From: Acinetobacter sp. ANC 4470
GTDB taxonomy: Bacteria; Pseudomonadota; Gammaproteobacteria; Pseudomonadales; Moraxellaceae
DNA length: 63,912 bases
Assembly: GCF_002135335.1 (NCBI RefSeq)
Contig: NZ_NEGC01000012.1
Coordinates: 1 to 63,912, forward strand
Reading direction: 5' to 3'
Below the pieces are notes generated by a model, which was not told the origin of the DNA, did not search any database, and worked only from the letters and a program-made list of their open reading frames with translations. Positions 54,135-63,912 of this stretch are shown piece by piece. The position numbers and the translations under genes are program-made. Positions within the stretch are counted from its first letter, which is position 1; every line of letters starts with the position of its first letter.

Positions 54135-55688
54135 TTACATCATCCATTCAATGGGTAGATAGGACACCGCTTTCATAGCAAAGCGCTGAAATCTCGTCGT
54201 TTCTGGGTCATGCTTATATTCTACGATCGAGCCATCTTTATGCTGATCCAGCCAAATGATTTCGCCTTGTGGATTCAGTTTTAATTCGTAGGCAATTTGC
54301 GGTAAATATTGATCAAGTGATCTGGAAATTTGATTTTGTAGAACATCAGATTCAACCACCAGTCCGACTTCACTGTTTAAATTGGCTGAACGAGGATCGA
54401 AATTAAATGAACCAATAAAGACCATGCCATCTATATCAAAAAATTTGGCATGTAAGCTAGAGGTATTTTTACCTTTGGCAGGAATTACATTTCCTGTGAC
54501 CACTTCATACCAAGTCCGTTTATTACGTTCAATATAGGGCTTAAATTCATAAAGTTGAATGCCATTTTGAAGTAAATCATGACGATATTTTTGATAAAAG
54601 GCGTGTACCACTGCAACATCATTGGCAAGAAATGAGTTGGTTAAAATTCTAACCTTTACATCATTTTTAGTCAGATTAACTAAATAGTCTGTACCTTTAC
54701 GCGTAGGCACAAAATAGGCTGAAACTAACTCAAGATGCTGCTTCGGTTCTCCCATAATATTGAGCATTTGACGATAAATAAGCTGATCATTGGTCGCCTC
54801 ACCACGAATTTTATCGGGTGAATCTGCGATAAAATGAGCTTTTGCCCAATTAACGGGGCGATCTTTTAAGTGTTTGCTGATTTGTTTTTCGGCTAATTCA
54901 ATTCGTCTTTTTAACTGATCTTTTTGTAAAGCAGTGAGTTCATAATACTTACGCAATTTAGAAAGTTGCTCTGGATTGCTATCGCCCAAAAGTTGTGGCA
55001 CTGAATAACTTAAGTCGTCATTCCAAAATTCATGGAAGACTTCATTGGCATGCTGAACAGCAGTGCCGTAGAACAAAATATCCATATCGGTAAATTGAAA
55101 ATTGTCACTCGCATCAAAATATTCACGGCTTATATTACGCCCACCAGTAACCGCAATTGCGCCATCGGCAATAATGAGTTTATTGTGCATACGATGGTTA
55201 ATATGCTTTAAACGAAATGCATAATCAATAACCCGTAGTTTTCTAAATTTATAGGGATTAAACAGTTTAATTTCAAAGTTAGGATGTTGTGCCAGTTGTT
55301 TTAAGGTGGCATCAAGTTTAGTCCCATTTTGATCATCAATGAGTAAACGAACCTTTACCCCGCGATCTGCTGCTTTTAAAAGTTCAGCCAGCATGAGATG
55401 CCCAATCGAATCATCTTCCCAAATGTAATACTGTAAATCGATATTATATTTTGCTTTATCAATTAGATGTAATCTTGATGCAATGCTGCTAAAAGCATCA
55501 TCCAAAGCCAAATAAGCGGTTAAGCCTTGCGATATTTGCGTGTCGACATTTGAACCGTTTAACCAGTGTTCCGCATGAGTTTGAATAGGCGGTTGTTTAT
55601 TTGATTGGTTCATAGGCAAACTACACCCCGTCAACGTAATGAGAGCTAAAGAAAACATGACAGTATGGGTAAATGATTTAATCAGCAT
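54135..55688 (-). CDS. Phospholipase D family lipoprotein (cardiolipin synthase-like)
   Basis: 517 residues with signal peptide and lipobox ITLTGC near residue 22, so envelope-anchored. Two HKD motifs form the PLD active site: HNKLIIAD followed by GAIAVTGGRN (about residue 170) and HAKFFDID followed by GMVFIGSFNFDPRSANLNSEVG (about 405). Related to ClsC/YmdC-like and other periplasmic PLD proteins that make or remodel phospholipids. Stop codon lies seven bases from the methyltransferase remnant, converging. Exact reaction not predictable. Confidence 0.87.
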   Translation of the reverse strand: MLIKSFTHTVMFSLALITLTGCSLPMNQSNKQPPIQTHAEHWLNGSNVDTQISQGLTAYLALDDAFSSIASRLHLIDKAKYNIDLQYYIWEDDSIGHLMLAELLKAADRGVKVRLLIDDQNGTKLDATLKQLAQHPNFEIKLFNPYKFRKLRVIDYAFRLKHINHRMHNKLIIADGAIAVTGGRNISREYFDASDNFQFTDMDILFYGTAVQHANEVFHEFWNDDLSYSVPQLLGDSNPEQLSKLRKYYELTALQKDQLKRRIELAEKQISKHLKDRPVNWAKAHFIADSPDKIRGEATNDQLIYRQMLNIMGEPKQHLELVSAYFVPTRKGTDYLVNLTKNDVKVRILTNSFLANDVAVVHAFYQKYRHDLLQNGIQLYEFKPYIERNKRTWYEVVTGNVIPAKGKNTSSLHAKFFDIDGMVFIGSFNFDPRSANLNSEVGLVVESDVLQNQISRSLDQYLPQIAYELKLNPQGEIIWLDQHKDGSIVEYKHDPETTRFQRFAMKAVSYLPIEWMM

Positions 55689-55792
55689 AATTATTATGGA
55701 GTCATCAAGTTATAAGCACATATTATCATCATGTTAAAGGTTGAATCTGATAATAAAAAGCGGTTACTGTAGCTCATCTGTTAAAGAACTAA

Positions 55793-56926
<1,134 letters not shown>

Positions 56927-57374
56927 TTCATTTTGCGCAACATAAAAAACGGGCAGATTGCCTAATGCCAGTCGGTTAAGAAATGGACTGGCATTTTCTT
57001 TTTTAATTCATGATATTATTCGATACGCGGAAACGTCATCCGCAACTTGAGCAATAAATAAAGCACGGCTTTATTTTGCAGCGCAAGGCAAGACTACTTT
57101 AAAAAAGTAAGGTTTCTGCGATGAATTGATCAATAACAGGTATTTGACGAGTTTTGCGGTGAGGCGCACTGCGCCGCAAGATGCCTTTCTTGCGAACTCA
57201 AAATATATTTTGAGGCTTCTCATTTGGGCTTATCCAAAGTAATAAATGAGCTCCTAGTATTTGATTTAAAAATATAAGACTCCGTCGTGAATAACTAAAA
57301 AGCTAAGGAGTTAATTGTAAACCCTCTTAGCTGATTAGCATTAAGCAGATTGCCCATTTTTTTAGCAGCGGATT
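56927..57374. other. Intergenic region with a repeat-like, structured segment
   Basis: 448 bases. A terminator-like stretch after frmA is weak (CCAGTC/GACTGG around 56970-56990 with TTTTCTTTTTT, 56993-57005), but it is a plausible frmA terminator. The segment from about 57020 to 57240 is less AT-rich than its surroundings and contains the 50-codon minus-strand frame described separately, plus GC-rich inverted repeats (GGCGCA/TGCGCC at about 57164-57176). It looks like a remnant or dispersed repeat rather than plain spacer. Confidence 0.45.
57071..57223 (-). other. Possible 50-residue small protein or repeat-encoded frame
   Basis: ATG at 57223 to TAA at 57071 encodes 50 residues, basic and hydrophobic (begins MRSLKIYFEFARKASCGAVR, later LVKYLLLINSS and FFKVVLPCAAK). 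No clear ribosome binding site. The underlying DNA has GC-rich palindromic pieces and looks like a dispersed Acinetobacter repeat, as far as I recall; the frame may be incidental. Confidence 0.3.
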
Positions 57375-58580
57375 TTAAGCCGTTGCTTTAATCACTTCTG
57401 CAATAGATTCAGCAACATAATCAATATTATTTAAGTTCAAACCTGCGGCGCACATACGACCACTACGCACCAAATAGATTGCATATTTGTCTTTTAAAAT
57501 ATCCACTTGTTCAGCCGTTAAACCCGTGTAGCTAAACATACCTTGTTGTTTAACCAAATAGCTAAAGTCATGTTCAGGTAAAGCTTGGCTTAATTTTTCA
57601 TTTAAAAGTTGACGCATTTTAATAATACGTTCACGCATTTCTTTCAGCTCTGCTTGCCACTGGGCAGTGAGATCAGCATCATTAAGCACGTTATCGACCA
57701 ATAAAGCACCCGTCGTTGCTGGGCTTGAATAGATACGACGTACTGTTGCTTTAAGCTGACCCAATACTTTTTGCGCTGTGGTTTGATCATCACAGACAAA
57801 CGTTAAACCACCCACACGCTCACCATAAAGTGAGAAAATTTTAGAGAATGAATTACTAACAATAAAATTCATCCCTGATCGGTCTAAAGCGCGAATCGCA
57901 TACGCATCTTCTTCTAAACCCTGACCAAAACCTTGGTAGGCAATATCTAAAAATGGAATCAGGTCTTGTTTTTTTAACACTTCAATTACTTGATCCCATT
58001 CAGCAGGGGTTAAATCAGCACCTGTCGGGTTATGACAACAAGGGTGTAATAACACAATACTTTTAGCAGGAAGGCTATTTAATTTTTCTAGCATTTCCGC
58101 CACATTGACGCCATTGGTAGCAGCATCAAAGTAAGGATAGAAGTGCGAGTGAATCCCTGCACCATTAAAGATCGCAATATGGTTTTCCCAAGTCGGTTGG
58201 CTCACCCAAACATCAGATTCAGGGAAATATTTTTTTAAGAAATCTGCACCGACTTTAAGCGCACCAGAGCCACCTAAAGTTTGAATGGTCACCGCACGAC
58301 CATCACGGTGAGCTGGACTTTCATTACCTAAAACAAGGGTTTGAGTTGCCTCGTTATAAGACTTTAAACCGTCCATTGGTAAATAAAGTTTAACTTTGTC
58401 ATTGCTTGGTTCAATGTTTTTATACGCTGCCTTAATGGCATTTAATTGCGGAACAATATTGTCCTCATTGTAATAAAGTCCAATACTTAAATTAACTTTT
58501 TCTGTCCGTTCATCTTTTCCAAATGCTTCCATTAAAGAAAGAATCGGATCACCTGCATAAGTATCAACATGTTGGAACAT
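57375..58580 (-). CDS. tyrB: Aromatic amino acid aminotransferase (class I)
   Basis: 401 residues from ATG at 58580, with AAGGA seven bases upstream; the frame extends upstream but without such a site. PLP-dependent class I aminotransferase of the AspC/TyrB group: [38 protein letters not shown], and the PLP Lys in [28 protein letters not shown] in place of AspC's GVYKDE-type segment favours TyrB, acting on phenylalanine and tyrosine. Single gene. Confidence 0.88.
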   Translation of the reverse strand: MFQHVDTYAGDPILSLMEAFGKDERTEKVNLSIGLYYNEDNIVPQLNAIKAAYKNIEPSNDKVKLYLPMDGLKSYNEATQTLVLGNESPAHRDGRAVTIQTLGGSGALKVGADFLKKYFPESDVWVSQPTWENHIAIFNGAGIHSHFYPYFDAATNGVNVAEMLEKLNSLPAKSIVLLHPCCHNPTGADLTPAEWDQVIEVLKKQDLIPFLDIAYQGFGQGLEEDAYAIRALDRSGMNFIVSNSFSKIFSLYGERVGGLTFVCDDQTTAQKVLGQLKATVRRIYSSPATTGALLVDNVLNDADLTAQWQAELKEMRERIIKMRQLLNEKLSQALPEHDFSYLVKQQGMFSYTGLTAEQVDILKDKYAIYLVRSGRMCAAGLNLNNIDYVAESIAEVIKATA

Positions 58581-58747
58581 GAATACATCCTTCATTATGT
58601 GTAGTAAACAAATTAAGTTTTTGGTGTGGGCTATTTTATCTTTTAATACCACTAGATTGTCCGTTATTTTCCCTTTCAAAGAAATAAACTGTAAATCATA
58701 ATGTAAAACATGGAAATTAATTTAAAATCAATTGGTTAAAATGTAAT

Positions 58748-60334
58748 TCAGTCCTGTCTATATAGTTGAAATGAATCTGAAATTCGACATTTTTCTATAA
58801 AGCTTGGATCATGAGAAACCAAGATTAGAGCACCCTTATATTCAGAAATGGCATGAGCGAGTATATCTCTGGATTCAATATCTAAATGGTTTTCTGGTTC
58901 ATCCAGTAATAATAAATCAATTTTTTGTGCAGATTGGCTGATAGCGAGCAAAGCGACTTTTACTTGCTCACCACCACTTAAACGAGTCAGAGGGATCAGA
59001 GATTTTTCACCTCGAATCCGAAGTTGACCAAGTAAATTCCGCCATTCAACTTCACTTATAGATGGATTGGCTCGTTTGAGATTATCCACAGCATTTAGCT
59101 CAAAATTGAGGAAACTAAAGTTTTGATCGAGATAGAAACTGTTGCCAGAGAATATGATTTTAGTGTTATGAGCAGAAACCTGATAAGTCAGTATTTTAAG
59201 CAAGGTAGATTTACCAATACCATTTTCACCTTGTAGAAGCAGTTTTTGTCCTGCATTTAAAGCGAAACTGATTTTCTGTGTTGTGCCAAAAGATAAAATC
59301 AGCCGATTTATTCTTAAAATTTCACCACTTTGAATACTGTTATTAAAAAAATTAAATTGTTGTGCTTTGACTGTTTCAAGCTGAATTTTTTTCTCCTTTA
59401 ATGCTTTAGCTGCCTCTTTTAATTGTCTAGATTGTTGCTGTTGTAAGGATGATAAATTTTGCCCCGCTTGTTCTTTTTTAAAGTCCAACAAAATTTTAGC
59501 TTGAGAATTGGAATCACGTAATTTATTGCCTGCACGTTGTCTTTTTTGTGTTTTCATTAAATTTTGATGCTGTTGATTTTTTAGCTGTTTTAATTCTCTT
59601 TTCTCTTGCTGGACAGAGTGTTCCAGTGCTTGAGTTTGTAACTGAGAGTGCTCAAAATAATGAGTATAGTTGCCGCTATAGTGTGACAAACCATGCTCAT
59701 TTAAAGTATATATATGCTGCATTTTATCCAATAAATGGCGGTCATGACTAATAATTAAAGCACCTGATGGATGCTGGTTAAGACATGAGATTAACCATGA
59801 TCTTGAGTCAGAATCCAAGTGATTGCTTGGCTCATCTAACAATAAATAATGATCTTTCAATAAAAATAAACGACAGAGTGCTAGTTTAGTTTTTTGTCCT
59901 TCACTTAATAGCATCACTGGAAAATCTAAATCTGTAGGTAAGTTTGCTTGTTGTAATTGCATTAACCACAACTGTGGTAAATGCCAAAAATTTTCTGCGC
60001 GCTCATAGTCATCAAACGTAGCTGTTCCTTGCTCAATACGTTTAAAGGTTTGGTGATATTGTTCTACATCTAAAGCTTCAGCAATCGTTGGTACATCAAG
60101 CCGCTGTAATTGCTTTAAATAAGCATGTGGCATTTGCCAAAAAAATTGTCCCGCAAAAGGAAGATGAACGGGTTGTTGATGCAGTATTTGCATCATGACA
60201 GACTTTCCCTGACCATTTCGACCTATGAGCGCAGAGTTTTGCTGCGCAAAAAGTGAAAAATTAAGATCATGAAAAAGTGTTTTCGTAGGGAACTCTACGC
60301 CAAGTCGAGATATTACACATGCCTGTTGGGTCAT
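58748..60334 (-). CDS. ABC-F family ATP-binding protein
   Basis: 528 residues from ATG at 60334 with GAGG five bases upstream. Two ABC domains in one chain with no membrane segments: first Walker A GRNGQGKS (38-45), signature LSEGQKTK, Walker B YLLLDEPSNHLD; a Lys/Gln-rich linker; second Walker A GENGIGKST, signature LSGGEQVK, Walker B LLLLDEPENHLD. ABC-F proteins work on the ribosome; some relieve stalling or protect against antibiotics. Shorter than Uup or EttA and not one I can name. Stands alone. Confidence 0.88.
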   Translation of the reverse strand: MTQQACVISRLGVEFPTKTLFHDLNFSLFAQQNSALIGRNGQGKSVMMQILHQQPVHLPFAGQFFWQMPHAYLKQLQRLDVPTIAEALDVEQYHQTFKRIEQGTATFDDYERAENFWHLPQLWLMQLQQANLPTDLDFPVMLLSEGQKTKLALCRLFLLKDHYLLLDEPSNHLDSDSRSWLISCLNQHPSGALIISHDRHLLDKMQHIYTLNEHGLSHYSGNYTHYFEHSQLQTQALEHSVQQEKRELKQLKNQQHQNLMKTQKRQRAGNKLRDSNSQAKILLDFKKEQAGQNLSSLQQQQSRQLKEAAKALKEKKIQLETVKAQQFNFFNNSIQSGEILRINRLILSFGTTQKISFALNAGQKLLLQGENGIGKSTLLKILTYQVSAHNTKIIFSGNSFYLDQNFSFLNFELNAVDNLKRANPSISEVEWRNLLGQLRIRGEKSLIPLTRLSGGEQVKVALLAISQSAQKIDLLLLDEPENHLDIESRDILAHAISEYKGALILVSHDPSFIEKCRISDSFQLYRQD

Positions 60335-60412
60335 AAGAACCTCATATAACAGGATGCGCAAAATAGAAAATAATTCTAAAATACATGCAGAAGTAATTAG
60401 CCTATTTTGCAC

Positions 60413-60667
60413 ATCAAAAAATACAGAAAAATTTGATGGAAAAAAGGACTTACTTCATTGGCGTGTTGCTCGGTAAAAAAATTAGGATTACATGTATTTT
60501 AATAGTTTTTATAAACAGGTCAAGTTTTATTCTAATAACTATTTTTAAACAATATATAAGTAAAAGTTGACTGATTTATGTATTTTTATTTTATATAAAA
60601 CTATTGTCAAATGTATAAATACAGCGTATTTTTATCTTAAGACACATACTTTTTTGAAGAAATAAAG
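60413..60667 (+). promoter_or_regulatory. AT-rich promoter region of the leader transcript
   Basis: 255 bases, very AT-rich and without a reading frame, between the divergent ABC-F gene and the first leader peptide. It should contain promoters for both transcripts; I could not single out one pair of boxes with confidence. Confidence 0.4.
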
Positions 60668-60724
60668 ATGTTAAAGCAACCAGTAATCTCAAACGCGACT
60701 TATTATTTTTGGCAATTTAGATAA
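60668..60724 (+). CDS. Aromatic leader peptide 1
   Basis: 18 codons encoding MLKQPVISNATYYFWQFR, with Tyr-Tyr-Phe-Trp and a last Phe. Preceded by GAAGAA. Its end overlaps a hairpin (GGCAATT/AATTGCC, 60711-60729), and it is followed by an antiterminator/terminator pair. This is the standard layout of a ribosome-mediated attenuator sensing aromatic aminoacyl-tRNA. The gene controlled is the DAHP synthase at 60971. Confidence 0.8.
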   Translation: MLKQPVISNATYYFWQFR

Positions 60725-60801
60725 TTGCCTGAATGCGTTCGGGCAAAAAATGGTTGCCCACCAAGTTAATACCTGATCGGCAACCCTGATCAGGTTTTTT
60801 T
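60711..60801 (+). promoter_or_regulatory. Transcription attenuator (pause, antiterminator and terminator hairpins)
   Basis: Hairpins in order: GGCAATT/AATTGCC (60711-60729); GCCTGAA/TTCGGGC (60727-60744); GGGCAA/TTGCCC (60741-60759); the antiterminator GGTTGCC/GGCAACC (60752-60785); and the terminator ACCTGATC/GATCAGGT followed by T run (60771-60801). The antiterminator overlaps the terminator's left arm, so the two exclude each other. Ribosome stalling in leader 1 would free the antiterminator and allow transcription on. Confidence 0.85.
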
Positions 60802-60836
60802 ATGCTTTATTTTTTACACTTTTTGGAGTTACCCTC

Positions 60837-60932
60837 ATGAAAACATTAAATTATTCATACTTTAGCAACTTTTATTGGTTTTATTTTAATCAAATGATGA
60901 CGCAATCCATTAGACCCATAACGCTCAAATAA
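60837..60932 (+). CDS. Aromatic leader peptide 2
   Basis: 31 codons starting at ATG 60837 with GGAG eight bases before it. The core NYSYFSNFYWFYFN carries four Tyr, four Phe and one Trp within twelve positions, far above chance. It lies after the terminator and before the DAHP synthase. A hairpin GGACT/AGTCC (60939-60955) follows, just ahead of the DAHP synthase ribosome site at about 60961. So a second aromatic-sensing step, possibly translational, is suggested. Confidence 0.75.
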   Translation: MKTLNYSYFSNFYWFYFNQMMTQSIRPITLK

Positions 60933-60970
60933 AGGATTGGACTGAAAAAATAGTCCCATAGGAAAGACCA

Positions 60971-62032
60971 ATGAATGCTTTAAATACTGCTTTACAACAA
61001 ACTCAAACGACTGCAAAAGAAACCATTTTAAGCTTGCCATATCAATTGAAAGCGCAATTACCTTTGTCTACAAAATTAGCTCAACAAATTGCCGATCAGC
61101 GTCAAACAATTCAAAATATATTAGAAGGCAAAGATCATCGTTTGATGATTGTGACAGGCCCATGTTCAATTCATGACCCTATTTCTGCACTTGAATATGC
61201 TCAAAAATTACAACAATTACAAAGCCAAGTCTCAGATCAAATTTTTCTGGTCATGCGTGCATATATTGAAAAACCACGTACCACAATAGGTTGGAAAGGT
61301 TTTCTATATGACCCAAATTTAGATAATTCATCGAATATGCAATTGGGCTTAGAAAAATCACGTGAGTTATACCTACAAATTATCGACATGGGCTTGCCGA
61401 TTGCAGCAGAAATTTTAAGCCCTATGGCAACCGCTTATTTTGATGATTTACTGGCTTGGGGTGCAATTGGTGCACGTACCAGTGAATCACAAATTCATCG
61501 TGAAATTTCAAGCCACATGCCGTACAGCATTGGTTTCAAAAATGGCACGGATGGTTCAATTCAAATTGCACTTGATGCAATTCAATCTGCTTCTCATCCA
61601 CATGAATTCATGGGCATGAGCCAGTCTGGTTTACCTTGCATTTTAGAGTCACAAGGCAATAGAGCAGCGCATTTGATTTTACGTGGTGCAAATTCAGGTC
61701 CTAATTATCAATTGGCTGAAATTGAGAAAATTAAAGCAAAAAACAAAGCTGAATTACCAGCATTAGTGATTGATTGTAGTCATGGCAACAGTCATAAGAA
61801 CCCATTAGTACAGGCTGAAGTTTTGCGTACCATTGTGGCTGAACGTGTACACACCAATGTGCGTGGTGTGATGTTAGAAAGCCATTTACAAGATGGTCAG
61901 CAAAAAAATTCATGTGATATGACCTATGGTCAATCTGTAACAGATGGTTGTTTAGGTTGGGATAAAACACATCAACTTTTATTGGATGTTGCAGATTCAC
62001 TGCGTATTTCTGAATTGAAACGTAGTGCTTAA
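60971..62032 (+). CDS. DAHP synthase, class I, second isozyme
   Basis: 353 residues. Same family as the protein at 17841-18932: LMIVTGPCSIHDPISA, MRAYIEKPRTTIGWKGFLYDPNL, GARTSESQIHREISSHMP, VIDCSHGNSHKN and MTYGQSVTDGCLGWDKT. First step of aromatic amino-acid synthesis. The ribosome site GGAAAG is four bases from ATG, close to a hairpin. Expression appears to be set by the tandem leader peptides and attenuator upstream. Feedback specificity (Tyr, Phe or Trp) cannot be assigned from sequence here. Confidence 0.94.
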   Translation: MNALNTALQQTQTTAKETILSLPYQLKAQLPLSTKLAQQIADQRQTIQNILEGKDHRLMIVTGPCSIHDPISALEYAQKLQQLQSQVSDQIFLVMRAYIEKPRTTIGWKGFLYDPNLDNSSNMQLGLEKSRELYLQIIDMGLPIAAEILSPMATAYFDDLLAWGAIGARTSESQIHREISSHMPYSIGFKNGTDGSIQIALDAIQSASHPHEFMGMSQSGLPCILESQGNRAAHLILRGANSGPNYQLAEIEKIKAKNKAELPALVIDCSHGNSHKNPLVQAEVLRTIVAERVHTNVRGVMLESHLQDGQQKNSCDMTYGQSVTDGCLGWDKTHQLLLDVADSLRISELKRSA

Positions 62033-62057
62033 TACGACTAAAAACATGGTTATTTTG

Positions 62058-62092
62058 CAATGAAGCTCTTTTAAAAGGGCTTCATTCTTTCA
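62058..62092 (+). terminator. Terminator of the second DAHP synthase gene
   Basis: Hairpin AATGAAGC / GCTTCATT, extended inside by CTTTT/AAAAG, followed by TCTTTC. 26 bases after the stop codon. The T run is imperfect. Confidence 0.75.
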
Positions 62093-62323
62093 AATCTGTC
62101 TATTTATGTTAAATGTTTAAATTTAGATCATTGTTTTGTTGATGCTGTATACATTTTTTTGAAATTATTTTAACCAATTAAAATTAACAAATTTGAGTCA
62201 ATTCACTTCTTTATGCACAATATTGAAAATTTATATTAGTAATAACTAATTGTTTAATAAATACATAATTAACGATATGCAATTGTTATTTAGTACTTAA
62301 AATAATTGTTAATGGGGAAGAAT

Positions 62324-63523
62324 ATGTACAGTGCGGAATTATTGGAAGAAGCGCGTAAAATAATATTTCATATGCTGACCAAAGTTGTGGAATATGGTGG
62401 ATCTGACTTATTTATTTCAGCAGATTTTCCACCCAGTATTAAACATCAAGGATTGATGAAACCTATTGGGCAACAGGCTTTAACTGCTGATAAAACTAAA
62501 TTATTCGCCTATAGTTTAATGAATGAGACTCAACGACAGGAATTTGAAAAAGAGCTTGAGTGTAATTTTGCCATTAGTGTTCCCGATGTTTCGCGTTTTC
62601 GTATTAATGTTTTCCAACAACAATTACAAGTGGGTATGGTGATTCGTACCATTACCGCAGAAATTCCAAATTTTGCGAAGTTAAAATTACCCGAATCATT
62701 AAAAGATGTCATGATGGCAAAACGAGGTTTAATTTTAGTTGTTGGTGCAACAGGTTCAGGTAAATCGACGTCTTTAGCTGCCATGATTGATCATCGTAAT
62801 GAAAATTCAGCAGGGCATATTATTACGGTTGAAGATCCGGTTGAATATGTACATAAACATAAGAAATCAATGATTACCCACCGCGAAGTGGGGGTAGATA
62901 GTCATTCATGGCACAATGCTTTGAAAAACACTTTACGCCAAGCACCTGATGTAATTTTGATTGGTGAAATCCGTGACACTGAAACCATGGAACACGCCAT
63001 TGCATTTGCTGAAACAGGGCACTTATGTTTAGGCACTTTGCACGCCAATAATGCCAATCAAGCACTAGATCGAATCATTAACTTTTTCCCTAAAGAACGA
63101 AAAAATCAATTGTTGATGGATTTATCTTCAAATATGAAAGCGATTATTTCTCAGCGTTTAGTGCGTACTCAAGATGGTCGTGGACGTCGTGCAGCCATTG
63201 AAATTTTGCTCAATACACCATTGATTGGCGATAATATTCTCAAAGGTCAACTTCATGAACTTAAAGAAATCATGAAAAAGTCACGCGAGCTGGGTATGCA
63301 AACCTTCGATCAGGCTTTATTTGATCTTTATGACGAGGGTTCAATTAGTTATGAAGAAGCTTTACGTAATGCCGACTCTATGAATGAATTACGTTTACAG
63401 ATTAAATTAAAAAGTACCCGATCAGATCAAGCAGCTGCAAGCCCAGCTTCATCATTTAGCATGAAACAAGAAGATGATTCAAATGAAAATGATGCGAAAC
63501 AAGAACCTGTGACTTCTGGTTAA
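62324..63523 (+). CDS. pilU: Type IV pilus retraction ATPase PilU
   Basis: 399 residues from ATG at 62324 with GGGGAA before it; two other in-frame starts lie 12 and 18 bases upstream. PilT/PilU family: GSDLFISADFPPSIKHQG, Walker A GATGSGKST at 141-149, ITVEDPVEYVHKHKKS, HREVGVDSHSWHNALKNTLRQAPDVILIGEIRD and TLHANNANQALDRIINFFP. The C terminus EALRNADSMNELRLQIKLKS with a further polar tail is the PilU hallmark. PilU assists PilT in pilus retraction. PilT is not directly upstream here, where a DAHP synthase gene lies. Confidence 0.92.
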   Translation: MYSAELLEEARKIIFHMLTKVVEYGGSDLFISADFPPSIKHQGLMKPIGQQALTADKTKLFAYSLMNETQRQEFEKELECNFAISVPDVSRFRINVFQQQLQVGMVIRTITAEIPNFAKLKLPESLKDVMMAKRGLILVVGATGSGKSTSLAAMIDHRNENSAGHIITVEDPVEYVHKHKKSMITHREVGVDSHSWHNALKNTLRQAPDVILIGEIRDTETMEHAIAFAETGHLCLGTLHANNANQALDRIINFFPKERKNQLLMDLSSNMKAIISQRLVRTQDGRGRRAAIEILLNTPLIGDNILKGQLHELKEIMKKSRELGMQTFDQALFDLYDEGSISYEEALRNADSMNELRLQIKLKSTRSDQAAASPASSFSMKQEDDSNENDAKQEPVTSG

Positions 63524-63550
63524 AAAATAAATTTTTAGTGTGTTAATTGA

Positions 63551-63591
63551 TTAAATGGGCATGATTCAAATCTTGGATCGTGGCCATTTAA
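63551..63591 (+). terminator. Possible terminator after pilU
   Basis: Imperfect stem TTAAATGG / CCATTTAA with an inner pairing (GCATGAT with ATCGTGG), 28 bases after the pilU stop, followed by TTTAGATTT. Weak T run. Confidence 0.4.
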
Positions 63592-63699
63592 TTTAGATTT
63601 AGAGATGTTCAATTTTCTGCAATACGTCCATCTTTTACCACACAATCATTATTTCGAATTATTGAGCTTCTTTTGGATAATCTACATATAATTTCTTTG

Positions 63700-63912
63700 T
63701 ACACGACAAAAAAAGTAACTCGTTGAAATAAGTGACATAATAATAGTTTTCTGACGACTCAAACTATGTCATACCTCAACGAGCTACACCACATTCTAAA
63801 CAATCATTTTTCTTGGAACAAGGCAAGAATGAATTGTTTTACTCTCATGCTCACCACGCTGTTTATTAGCCCATCATCAAACTTGGTGAAACTTTCCACC
63901 CTGTTTAATCAT
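63700..63912 (+). mobile_element. Left end of an insertion sequence (IS4-family-like), partial
   Basis: The window ends inside this element, so only its left part is seen. The boundary is uncertain: the element probably begins between about 63660 and 63710, near the stretch ACACGACAAAAAAAGTAACT. It is recognised by the transposase start at 63766. It sits 180 bases or so after pilU. Confidence 0.65.
63766..63912 (+). CDS. Transposase N-terminal part, ISAba1/IS4-family-like, cut by the window edge
   Basis: 49 codons, open to the edge. It begins MSYLNELHHILNNHFSWNKA and continues MNCFTLMLTTLF, closely patterned on the start of ISAba1-type IS4 transposases (MTHLNELYLILN..WNKSHLKCF as I recall). 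The DDE active site lies beyond the window, so function cannot be judged. Confidence 0.72.
   Translation, partial: MSYLNELHHILNNHFSWNKARMNCFTLMLTTLFISPSSNLVKLSTLFNH

Noticed and set aside
62033..62323. Remnant of pilT in front of pilU
   Set aside because: The gap is very AT-rich and no PilT-like frame or fragment is visible; pilT must lie elsewhere.

Overview
The window looks like chromosomal DNA of a non-pathogen-type or environmental Acinetobacter (Gammaproteobacteria, Moraxellaceae). The grounds are low G+C content with short AT-rich intergenic gaps, an ADC-type class C beta-lactamase gene, an AlkB alkane hydroxylase with a divergent AraC regulator, a tandem glycine riboswitch in front of a DadA-like gene, and many genes whose order I associate with Acinetobacter. 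The species cannot be fixed from the sequence alone. Most of the window is ordinary core genome. The right edge runs into an insertion sequence.

Layout. 1-230: end of an rRNA operon (5S rRNA and terminator). 0.4-7.4 kb: minus-strand genes for a lytic transglycosylase lipoprotein, a PfpI/DJ-1 protein, an acetyltransferase, a pair of acyl-CoA dehydrogenases (one without the usual catalytic Glu) and a UbiB-like kinase. 7.5-13.5 kb: prmB-aroC, a second acetyltransferase, a membrane diguanylate cyclase, the first copy of a 300-bp structured repeat and an UndA-like diiron oxidase. 14-19 kb: glycine riboswitch and DadA-like dehydrogenase, a Nudix enzyme, ispF and a first DAHP synthase. 19-25 kb: TauE exporter, a Fur-type TonB receptor/PepSY iron operon and lpxB. 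26-28.7 kb: AlkR-like regulator, alkB and the second repeat copy. 29.7-35.5 kb: blaADC, ybaK, and an operon of a 2H phosphoesterase with cobU-cobT-cobC-cobS. 35.5-43.2 kb: lrgAB with a LysR regulator, the tus sulfur relay, a GalE-like protein, fumC and a nitroreductase. 43.4-50.6 kb: a frameshifted nuclease, then a LysR / acyl-CoA dehydrogenase / APH-type kinase / phosphatase / SDR cluster, an SGNH hydrolase and a DNA glycosylase. 50.8-58.6 kb: EamA/MocR pair, a truncated methyltransferase, a phospholipase D lipoprotein, frmA and an aromatic aminotransferase. 58.7-63.9 kb: ABC-F ATPase, a second DAHP synthase behind an elaborate leader, pilU and an IS edge.

Themes. Aromatic amino-acid synthesis is represented by aroC, two DAHP synthases and tyrB. 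The second DAHP synthase is preceded by two aromatic-rich leader peptides in series and a clear terminator/antiterminator pair. That is the most interesting regulatory structure I found. Lipid and hydrocarbon metabolism is the other theme: AlkB, the UndA-like oxidase, three acyl-CoA dehydrogenases, and a kinase-dehydrogenase cluster resembling the 4-hydroxyacyl-CoA route of levulinate catabolism. The paired 300-bp repeat with four conserved hairpins is the main unexplained sequence structure.
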